Shown here: positions 43,603 through 49,274 of the stretch, one piece after another
How the letters are laid out: the number at the start of each line of letters is the position of its first letter
How positions within the stretch are numbered: position 1 is the first letter of the stretch
From: a candidate division TA06 bacterium SM23_40
Lineage (GTDB): Bacteria; LJUI01; SM1-40
DNA length: 49,274 bases
NCBI GenBank assembly: GCA_001303705.1
Contig: LJUI01000025.1
Coordinates: 1-49,274, forward strand
Reading direction: 5' to 3'
Made by a program: the position numbers and the translations under genes
The notes under the pieces: generated by a model
What the model saw: only the letters and a program-made list of their open reading frames with translations
Databases searched by the model: none
Told to the model about the DNA's origin: nothing

Positions 43603-43979
43603 CCTTCACCGATCAGCTTTCCATACTCTTCGGCGGACATCAGGTGCTCCAGTTCGCCCTGTCCAGAAATGCTGATCTTCACCAGCCACCCGTCACCATA
43701 TGGATCCTTGTTGATTGTCTCGGGAGTCTCACCGAGGAGTCTATTCGTGTCGCTCACCGTACCGCCGACGGGAGCGTAGAGATCTGACACAGCCTTTACG
43801 GATTCGATAGTGCCGAACGCCTCTTCTCGTTTAATGACCCGCCCCTTCTCGGGGAGTTCGACGAAGACGACGTCACCCAATTCACTCTGCGCATGGTCGG
43901 TTATCCCGCAGGTTACCTCAGTGCCATCTACCCGTACCCATTCGTGTGTCTTTGTGTACTTCAGGCCATCAGGAATCAT
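43599..43979 (-). CDS. gcvH: Glycine cleavage system H protein (lipoyl carrier)
   Basis: A 126-residue lipoyl-domain protein. KYTKTHEWVRVDGTEVTCGI at the start, LGDVVFVELPEKG and FGTIESVKAVSDLYAPVGG with the lipoylated Lys62 identify it. H protein shuttles the aminomethyl intermediate between the P, T and L proteins of glycine cleavage, and in some bacteria serves as the lipoylation relay. The frame opens at 44084, overlapping rpoN, but the ATG at 43979 with GGGAGGG six bases upstream gives the standard length. gcvP, gcvT and lpd are not in the window; the pairing with lipA suggests that a main purpose here is lipoate assembly. It is 61 bases after rpoN. Confidence 0.96.
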   Translation of the reverse strand: MIPDGLKYTKTHEWVRVDGTEVTCGITDHAQSELGDVVFVELPEKGRVIKREEAFGTIESVKAVSDLYAPVGGTVSDTNRLLGETPETINKDPYGDGWLVKISISGQGELEHLMSAEEYGKLIGEG

Positions 43980-44040
43980 CTGTTCCCTCCCTGGCATGTG
44001 CGCACGCCCCCTCGGTCTCGTGACGACGTAGCCGATCGCG

Positions 44041-45477
44041 TCACAACTCCTTGCGAAGGCGAGCCGGCAGAATGTGTAGTTCATCGCGGTACTTCGCTAC
44101 TGTCCGCCGCGCCACCAGCATGCCCTCACTCTTGAGCAGCTCGACGACCTTCCGGTCACTCAGCGGCCTCCGCTTGTCCTCCTTCTCTATCAGTTCTGCG
44201 ATCCGTGCCTTGACACTATGCGTCGAGATCGCCACTGAGGTCTGTGTCCTCACCCCCCCGCTGAAGAAGTAACGCATTTCGAACACGCCGTGCGGTGTCT
44301 CAACATACTTGTCCTGAACAACACGGCTCACCGTCGATTCGTGCATCCCGATGCCGTCAGCAACATCCCGCAGGGTCATAGGTGCGAGGTGGGCAATGCC
44401 GCGATTGAAGAAACCGTTCTGGGTCTCCACGATATAGCGCATCACCTTTAGGATCGTAGTCCGCCGCTGCTCCAGCCCCTTCAGCAGAAACCGTGCCGCC
44501 TTCAGCCGGTCCATGACGAACGTACGCTCCTCTTTCGACGCCTTCCGCGAGCCATCGAGCACATCGCGATAGGCCGCGCCGATTCTGAGATGAGGGACGT
44601 CACGCTCATTCAGGAACACCGTATGTTCGCCGTCGATCAATTCGATAGAGACGTCGGGGACGACGTATCGGACGTCTTCGGTCGAGTACCGTCGGCCAGG
44701 CTTCGGCTCGAGAGAAGTGATGTCCTGAACGGCCTCCCTCACCTCACTCACCGAGACACCCAGTGCTTTTGCGATCTTAGAATGTTTCCGGTTCTGGATA
44801 TCTCTCAGGTGATCTGTGACCATCCGCGCCTGCAACGAATCACCCAATCCTCTCTCTCTGAGCTGGATGATCAGGCATTCTTCGAGATCTCTCGCTCCGA
44901 TTCCTATAGGATCAAATGTCTGAACGATCCTCAGAACACGCTCAACATCCTCATCTGAGACCTCAAGGATCTGGGCGATCTCCTCAATCGAACAGACGAG
45001 ATAGCCATCGTCGTCGAGGTTCCCGATGATGAACTCTCCAATCACGAGGTCTTCGTCCGGAAGTCGCTGGAGGCGAAGCTGAGTCATAAGGTAATCGGAA
45101 AAGGTGGGCACCGTCACGGCCACCTTTTCCTGAAAGCGATCGTCTCGGTCAGGTTGGGGGCGGTACCCCGGGTCCACTCCGTTCTGGAGGAATTCCTCCC
45201 AGTCGAAGTCCTCCAGGTTCTTCTCCTCATCAGTCGCCTCGCTCGATTCGTCTTCCTGGGGCTCTTCGGCGGTCGTCTCCGGCTCTTCGGCGGTTGTCTC
45301 CAGCTCTTCCTCGGCCTCCACTTCCTCCTCGAGGACATCCTCGAGAAACGGGTTCATCTCGAGTTGCTGGCGGACAAGCTGTTGCAGCTCCACACGCGGC
45401 AACTGGAGGATCTTGAGCGACTCGATCAGCGCCGGTGCAAGGGTTAGCTTCAGCTCATGTCTCAGATCGATCTTCAT
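44041..45477 (-). CDS. rpoN: RNA polymerase sigma-54 factor
   Basis: A 478-residue sigma-54. Region I is the Leu/Gln-rich activator-response segment at residues 1-48 (LTLAPALIESLKILQLPRVE, LQQLVRQQLEMNPFLED). Region II (about 49-115) is strongly acidic and holds a direct ETTAEEP repeat. The core-binding domain follows, then the helix-turn-helix (TLRDVADGIGMHESTVSRVV) and the RpoN box ARRTVAKYRDELHI near the C-terminus, which contacts the -24 promoter element. It lies after lptB, in the lptA-lptB-rpoN order common in Gram-negative bacteria. The NtrC/PilR-type activator at 16.7-18.1 kb is a likely partner. The length and motif set are complete. Confidence 0.97.
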   Translation of the reverse strand: MKIDLRHELKLTLAPALIESLKILQLPRVELQQLVRQQLEMNPFLEDVLEEEVEAEEELETTAEEPETTAEEPQEDESSEATDEEKNLEDFDWEEFLQNGVDPGYRPQPDRDDRFQEKVAVTVPTFSDYLMTQLRLQRLPDEDLVIGEFIIGNLDDDGYLVCSIEEIAQILEVSDEDVERVLRIVQTFDPIGIGARDLEECLIIQLRERGLGDSLQARMVTDHLRDIQNRKHSKIAKALGVSVSEVREAVQDITSLEPKPGRRYSTEDVRYVVPDVSIELIDGEHTVFLNERDVPHLRIGAAYRDVLDGSRKASKEERTFVMDRLKAARFLLKGLEQRRTTILKVMRYIVETQNGFFNRGIAHLAPMTLRDVADGIGMHESTVSRVVQDKYVETPHGVFEMRYFFSGGVRTQTSVAISTHSVKARIAELIEKEDKRRPLSDRKVVELLKSEGMLVARRTVAKYRDELHILPARLRKEL

Positions 45478-45510
45478 CGATGGCCCGGTTCCTTAACTGG
45501 CAAGAACGGA

Positions 45511-46233
45511 TCAAAGGGTGAAGTTCTCGCCGAGATAGATCTCCCTAGCCTTCTCGTCAGATGCAAGGTCCTCTGCGCTGCCGGAGATGAGGATCTTTCC
45601 CTCATACATTATGTACGCCCGGTCAGTGATCTCCAGCGTCTCGCGTACGTTGTGGTCAGTGATGAGCACCCCGAGGCCCCGCTCCCGCAACTCCGACACG
45701 ATCTCCTGGATGTCGGCGCGAACAATGGGATCGATCCCGGTGAATGGCTCGTCGAGCAGCATGAACCGGGGATCGGTCACCAGCGCCCGAGCGATCTCGA
45801 CCCGCCTCCGTTCGCCTCCCGAGAGCGTGTTCGCCCTCTCACGTCTCAGGTGCTTCACCTGCAGGTCACCGAGCAGCGTCTCCAGCCTCTCCGTCCGCCT
45901 CGCAGCCGGGATGGACAGTGTCTCGATGATCGCTGCGACATTCTGTTCCACCGTCAATTTACGGAAGACAGAGGGTTCCTGCGGGAGGTAACCGATGCCC
46001 TTGCGGGCTCTTACGTACATGGGCAATCGGGATATCTCTTCGCGTCCGATATAAATACCCCCTGCATCGGCCGAAATGAGACCGACTATGATGCGGAAGG
46101 TCGTAGTCTTGCCGGCCCCGTTCGGGCCGAGAAGGCCTACCACCTCGCCCTGACGCAACTCGAGGCTGGAGCCGTCTACAACCCTCCTGCCGCCATAGAC
46201 CTTTGTCAGTCCCTCAATGCGCAGGTCAAGCAC
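45511..46233 (-). CDS. lptB: LPS export ABC transporter ATPase LptB
   Basis: A 240-residue ATP-binding protein: Walker A GPNGAGKTTT, Q-loop region ISADAGGIYIGREEISRLPM, signature LSGGERRRVEIARAL, Walker B FMLLDEPFTGID and H-loop GVLITDHNVRETL. PMYVRARKGIGYLPQEPSVF is characteristic of LptB. It powers extraction of LPS by the LptFG permeases encoded at 33.3-35.7 kb. The start is a GTG two bases after the lptA stop, and rpoN begins 33 bases downstream. The sequence is close to textbook, so the name is secure. Confidence 0.97.
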   Translation of the reverse strand: MLDLRIEGLTKVYGGRRVVDGSSLELRQGEVVGLLGPNGAGKTTTFRIIVGLISADAGGIYIGREEISRLPMYVRARKGIGYLPQEPSVFRKLTVEQNVAAIIETLSIPAARRTERLETLLGDLQVKHLRRERANTLSGGERRRVEIARALVTDPRFMLLDEPFTGIDPIVRADIQEIVSELRERGLGVLITDHNVRETLEITDRAYIMYEGKILISGSAEDLASDEKAREIYLGENFTL

Positions 46234-46235
46234 GT

Positions 46236-47204
46236 CTACCCCTCGGGTTGCTCCTCCCCCTGCGGGAGGCGGTAGATCCCCCTGGCCTGCCCCCCCACGA
46301 CCATCCGGGTGGCGCTCTCACTTTCAAATGTAACCCGAATCGAGTCTCCTTCAACCTCATTGAGACCACCGCCCTCGGCCTCGTGAGAACAGCGCGCCGA
46401 TCCAATAACATGGGCCTCCGTGAGGACATTCTCCGCGAAGATGAGCTCGATCGTATTCCCCCGCAGCCAGTTCGCGCCCTCCTTCACAACCGGGTGGCCC
46501 TCCAGAACGGCCCTCTCCTCCGAGGAGTAGTACGTAAGTCGATCACACCGTGCCTCTACCCGCTCGCGCTCCACCACTACACTGCCCGTGGCAACGGCAA
46601 TGTTCTCGTCATCGAAGACCTCTGCACGTTCGGCCTCAATCACTGTCGGCCGCCCGCGCGTGAGAACGATTCTGGGGCTCTGGTCCATCATACCGTGAGC
46701 AGATGCGAAATCGTATGTGCCATGTCCACCGCAGACTGTCGCTTCTCGCTCCGAGTTGGAGATGCAGACGTCCCCATAGGCAGTTGCCATTCTGGTGTCG
46801 CGAAGGTATGTGACTCTATCTGCAGTGATCGTCTTCTCACGGTCGACTATGACGACCTCATCGAGCAATTCAGCTCGGCGCTCATCGCGGGCATAGATGC
46901 CCTGCCGTCCTGTGAAGATCACTCCTTGATCGACGAGCTTCACATTCCCGCGTATCCGGGCCAGGGCGCTCTCCTCATAGGCAGTCGCTTCATCACCCGT
47001 GAGAACGGCCTCCCCGTGGGTAACGACCACATTCCCGGTCAGGTGAGTGATAGTCTTCTCCTCGATCACCTCCAGGTCGACACGGTCTGCGGTGACCACG
47101 TACGGCTCTTCCCTGCCCTCCGCGAACGGCTCCTCACCGACGACTGAAGCTCCTCCGAGGCACAAGAGAACGAGGCCGATGCTGAGGAGAAGGTGAAGCC
47201 GCAC
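46236..47204 (-). CDS. lptA: LptA/OstA-like periplasmic LPS transport protein
   Basis: About 322 residues from a GTG at 47204 (another GTG at 47213 is possible; both lie around the lptC stop). A signal peptide (MRLHLLLSIGLVLLCLGGAS) precedes repeated OstA/LptA beta-strand units: VTADRVDLEVIEEKTITHLT, GNVVVTHGEAVLTGDEATAY, ARIRGNVKLVDQGVIFTG and SVVVERERVEARCDRLTYYS. The repeats form the beta-jellyroll bridge that LPS slides along from LptC to the outer membrane. At 322 residues it is nearly twice the length of E. coli LptA (185) and holds more repeat units, as often in FCB and delta-group bacteria. The gene lies between lptC and lptB. No LptD gene is in view. Confidence 0.88.
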   Translation of the reverse strand: MRLHLLLSIGLVLLCLGGASVVGEEPFAEGREEPYVVTADRVDLEVIEEKTITHLTGNVVVTHGEAVLTGDEATAYEESALARIRGNVKLVDQGVIFTGRQGIYARDERRAELLDEVVIVDREKTITADRVTYLRDTRMATAYGDVCISNSEREATVCGGHGTYDFASAHGMMDQSPRIVLTRGRPTVIEAERAEVFDDENIAVATGSVVVERERVEARCDRLTYYSSEERAVLEGHPVVKEGANWLRGNTIELIFAENVLTEAHVIGSARCSHEAEGGGLNEVEGDSIRVTFESESATRMVVGGQARGIYRLPQGEEQPEG

Positions 47205-47205
47205 T

Positions 47206-47772
47206 TCACTCACCGTCCGGCGACACGCGCGTAACGGCACGGAAGTCCTCTTTGATACTGATATGTTCGAGGCTCGGGTCGCTCTCGAATCCCCTGCCAG
47301 TGAGAACGGCGTCATCCTTCGTGATACGCACCGGACCGTTACTCGTGATGCGAGCTTCGCTGTTGCTCCACCGGAGACGTTCGGTCTCCAGAACGGCCCC
47401 CCTGTCCGAGGTCACTACGACCTCTCCGATCGCCTCCATGTCACTGGTGATCGAGTCGTAGGTCCCCCTCGCGGCAGTCAGCCGCGAATAGTGCTCTCCC
47501 TCCTCATCATAGAAATCGATTGTGACGTCGAAGGTATATATCTCATTGGCGTCCTCGTAGCTGATCGCGCGCTCCGCCGCGAGGACCCAGCGCCGCTCCC
47601 CGCTCACGGTCTCGACCAACACAAATCCCTCGATGACGTGATCGGGTATGGGTGTGCCTGCCGTTGCCTCCTCTCGATCGCGTCCCTGACCGGAGCAGCC
47701 CGCCGCTGCCAGAACTCCCGCCATAAGGAAGACGGCACAACGAACCTCAGCTCGGGATCGCTCTATCCACAC
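47206..47772 (-). CDS. lptC: LptC-like LPS transport protein, predicted lipoprotein
   Basis: A 188-residue protein starting at GTG 47772 with GGGAG eight bases upstream. A hydrophobic segment ending LMAGVLAAAGC gives a lipobox-like site with Cys26, so it is probably lipid-anchored rather than held by a TM helix. The body is the LptC beta-jellyroll: GERRWVLAAERAISYEDANE, RLTAARGTYDSITSDMEAIG, EVVVTSDRGAVLETERLRWS and ISIKEDFRAV. LptC hands LPS from the LptB2FG transporter to LptA. It overlaps the 3' end of the acyltransferase gene by about 26 bases and the lptA start by a few. The sequence is divergent from E. coli LptC, but position, signal and repeats agree. Confidence 0.85.
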   Translation of the reverse strand: MWIERSRAEVRCAVFLMAGVLAAAGCSGQGRDREEATAGTPIPDHVIEGFVLVETVSGERRWVLAAERAISYEDANEIYTFDVTIDFYDEEGEHYSRLTAARGTYDSITSDMEAIGEVVVTSDRGAVLETERLRWSNSEARITSNGPVRITKDDAVLTGRGFESDPSLEHISIKEDFRAVTRVSPDGE

Positions 47773-48709
47773 GAATCGATCTCCCCTGGGTGGCACCGGG
47801 CCCGTGGCGTACCGCGGGCGGCTCTGTCTTCCAGCGCTCGTGGATCCATACCCACTGCTCGGGATGACACAGGATGTACTTCTCGACGGCCTTCGATAGC
47901 CGCTCAGTATTCTCTCTCAGGAGTTCTCTTTCCGTCCCCTCGGCGGCCAGTTCGATCGGTGCGCCGACTTCTATAATGTGCCGCCCGTCCCGATCCCGGT
48001 AGGTAGCCACCGGAACGACCGGAGCCCCGGTCCGCATTGCCAATGCTGCCGGTCCCACCGGGGTGCTGGCCTGCCGGCCCATGAAATCGACAAACACGCT
48101 CTCGACCCTCGTATCCTGATCGATGAGGACGCCCAGCGCCTCTCCTCTCCGCAGGCAGCGAAACGCTGTCCTCGCCCCGAGATCACGGTCGATGTTACGG
48201 ATCCCACGCTTCTCTCGATAGCCGACGACAAGTCTGTCGAGGCGGGGATCGTTGAGCCGCCGGGCGATCACGTTGACCGGTATCCCCTTCAGCGAGAAAT
48301 AGACCGGTATCAGTTCCCAATTGCCCAGGTGGCCGGTGACGGCGATCAGCCCCTTTCCTCTCGCGCGGGCCTGAAGAACCGTCTCCATTCCCCGGACTTC
48401 CACTATCCGGTCGACCTCCGCCATCCGCAAGATGGGGAGACGGGCCGCCTCCGCCGCATTTCTCGCCACCTCCACAAAGCTCCGGCGGGCCAGCTTCTTC
48501 CGCTCACGGAACGGGACCTGCTCTCCATACGCTATCTCTAAGTTGGAGAGGACACGCCGCCTCAGTCCCCCGGCGGACAGATAGATCAGATATCCCAGGA
48601 GGCCGAACAGGGTGAGGACGAGCCGGCGAGGCAGTCTCTGACTGAGCGTGATAAGGGTCCTCGCGAGAAGATAGAACGTCGCATGTCTCACCCTCTTCGA
48701 TATCGCCAT
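47747..48709 (-). CDS. Lipid A biosynthesis acyltransferase, LpxL/HtrB family
   Basis: A 320-residue membrane-associated acyltransferase. One N-terminal hydrophobic segment (LVLTLFGLLGYLIYLSAGGL) is followed by the catalytic H-x4-[DE] motif GHLGNWE with His127 and Glu132. ALGVLIDQDT and FMGRQASTPVGPAALAMRTG match the conserved LpxL substrate motifs. The family adds secondary acyl chains to Kdo-lipid A precursors on the inner face of the membrane. A C-terminal tail from about residue 295 is Arg/Pro-rich and overlaps the lptC gene, so it may not be conserved. It sits between a KdsD-type gene and lptC. LpxL, LpxM and LpxP cannot be told apart from the sequence. Confidence 0.9.
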   Translation of the reverse strand: MAISKRVRHATFYLLARTLITLSQRLPRRLVLTLFGLLGYLIYLSAGGLRRRVLSNLEIAYGEQVPFRERKKLARRSFVEVARNAAEAARLPILRMAEVDRIVEVRGMETVLQARARGKGLIAVTGHLGNWELIPVYFSLKGIPVNVIARRLNDPRLDRLVVGYREKRGIRNIDRDLGARTAFRCLRRGEALGVLIDQDTRVESVFVDFMGRQASTPVGPAALAMRTGAPVVPVATYRDRDGRHIIEVGAPIELAAEGTERELLRENTERLSKAVEKYILCHPEQWVWIHERWKTEPPAVRHGPGATQGRSIRVDRAIPS

Positions 48710-48755
48710 TCCCCGACTGATGCTCCCTCTGCTCCATTCACTATCGCAGCCTCAC

Positions 48756-49274
48756 CTACACGACACGGGCCTTCATGATGTCGTGGAGATGGATGATGCC
48801 GCACGGCGCACGCTTGCCGTCCGTGACGATGAGTGCGGTGATCCCGTGATTCTCCATCAACCGCGCAGCCCGGGCCGCCAACTCATCGGGAGCGATCGTC
48901 TTCGGCTGTTTGGTCATCACATCACGTGCCCGGAGTGAGAAGATGTCTTTCTTCCGTTCGAGCAGGCGGCGCAGGTCGCCGTCGGTGATCACGCCGACCA
49001 GCGCGCCGCGGCGATCGACGACACTCGTGATCCCGCGCTTGGCCGTCATCTCACTAATGGTCTCCCCCAGAGATGCACCTGCCGGGGTGATGGGAACTGC
49101 ATCGCCCACAAGCATCAGATCCCGGACGCGCAGGAGCGGTGCCCGCCCCAGGCTCCCTCCGGGATGGAGCTGGGCGAAGTCCTCGGGCTCGAACCCCCGC
49201 TCGTGGAGGAGGGAGATCGCCAGTGCGTCTCCCATCGCCAGTGCCGCCGCGGTGCTCGCGGTCGGGACCAGGCC
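48756..49274 (-). CDS. kdsD: D-arabinose 5-phosphate isomerase KdsD/KpsF, 5' end outside window
   Basis: The C-terminal 172 codons of a KdsD/KpsF/GutQ-type protein. Reading in from the right edge, the frame gives LVPTASTAAALAMGDALAIS, the end of the SIS sugar-isomerase domain, followed by HPGGSLGRAPLLRVRDLM, the conserved linker, and two CBS domains (about MLVGDAVPITPAGASLGETI onward and RARDVMTKQPKTIAPDELAA). The enzyme makes arabinose 5-phosphate from ribulose 5-phosphate for Kdo synthesis. An internal ATG at 49235 is not the real start, as the family motif continues upstream of it. The gene opens the LPS run and is followed after 46 bases by the LpxL-type gene. Confidence 0.95.
   Translation of the reverse strand, partial: GLVPTASTAAALAMGDALAISLLHERGFEPEDFAQLHPGGSLGRAPLLRVRDLMLVGDAVPITPAGASLGETISEMTAKRGITSVVDRRGALVGVITDGDLRRLLERKKDIFSLRARDVMTKQPKTIAPDELAARAARLMENHGITALIVTDGKRAPCGIIHLHDIMKARVV

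Noticed and set aside
43980-44084. Longer gcvH start overlapping rpoN
   Set aside because: The extra 35 residues are not part of the H protein family, and the ATG at 43979 has a strong GGGAGGG.

Overview
The window is a gene-dense stretch of a Gram-negative-type bacterial chromosome, moderately high in GC by eye. The LPS genes (lptA/B/C/F/G, a KdsD isomerase, an LpxL-type acyltransferase) show an outer membrane. A 1,900-residue SprA homologue, together with sigma-54, HPr kinase and a type IV pilus, points to the FCB superphylum (Bacteroidota, Gemmatimonadota or a related candidate phylum). There is no rRNA, tRNA or other marker in the window that fixes the phylum. I see no insertion sequence, phage, CRISPR array or RNA gene.

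Layout. (1) Positions 1-25.7 kb hold one uninterrupted minus-strand run of about 20 genes. It begins at a near-perfect sigma-70 promoter (25690-25718) and reads through two PilB-type ATPases, PilT, PilC and a PilS/PilR-like two-component pair. It then continues, with overlapping or closely spaced genes, into a polysaccharide cluster: two O-antigen ligase/polymerase-like membrane proteins, a cupin epimerase, an SDR epimerase, two UDP-GlcNAc 2-epimerases, a flippase, a WecA-like phosphosugar transferase, an FAD oxidoreductase and five glycosyltransferases, one of them frameshifted. The longest gap in the run is about 63 bases. (2) Positions 25.8-33.1 kb hold a minus-strand sprA - M28 glutaminyl-cyclase-like - comEA-like unit with its own TTGACA-N17-TATACT promoter and a leader of about 300 bases that ends in a strong hairpin. 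(3) Positions 33.2-35.7 kb hold the only plus-strand genes, two LptF/LptG-family permeases. (4) Positions 35.7-49.3 kb hold a second long minus-strand run. In transcription order it is kdsD, lpxL-like, lptC, lptA, lptB, rpoN, gcvH, lipA, hpf, hprK, ptsH, ptsI, a sugar-nucleotidyltransferase, metK and ahcY.

How the genes fit together. Regions 3 and 4 build and export LPS. Region 1 makes and exports a second surface polysaccharide beside the pilus motor and its likely regulators, and the rpoN of region 4 encodes the sigma factor that a PilR-type activator needs. HPr, EI and HPr kinase form a PTS phosphorelay with no EII permease in view, which suggests a regulatory role; HPr carries Tyr in place of the conserved Arg17 next to its catalytic His15. 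GcvH and LipA are an enzyme-substrate pair placed between rpoN and hpf. SprA (outer-membrane translocon of type IX secretion in Bacteroidota) sits directly upstream of a glutaminyl-cyclase-like gene, and its predicted signal peptide may be cut just before a glutamine. Gene starts were chosen from Shine-Dalgarno motifs, gene overlaps and family lengths, and several differ from the longest possible ORF.
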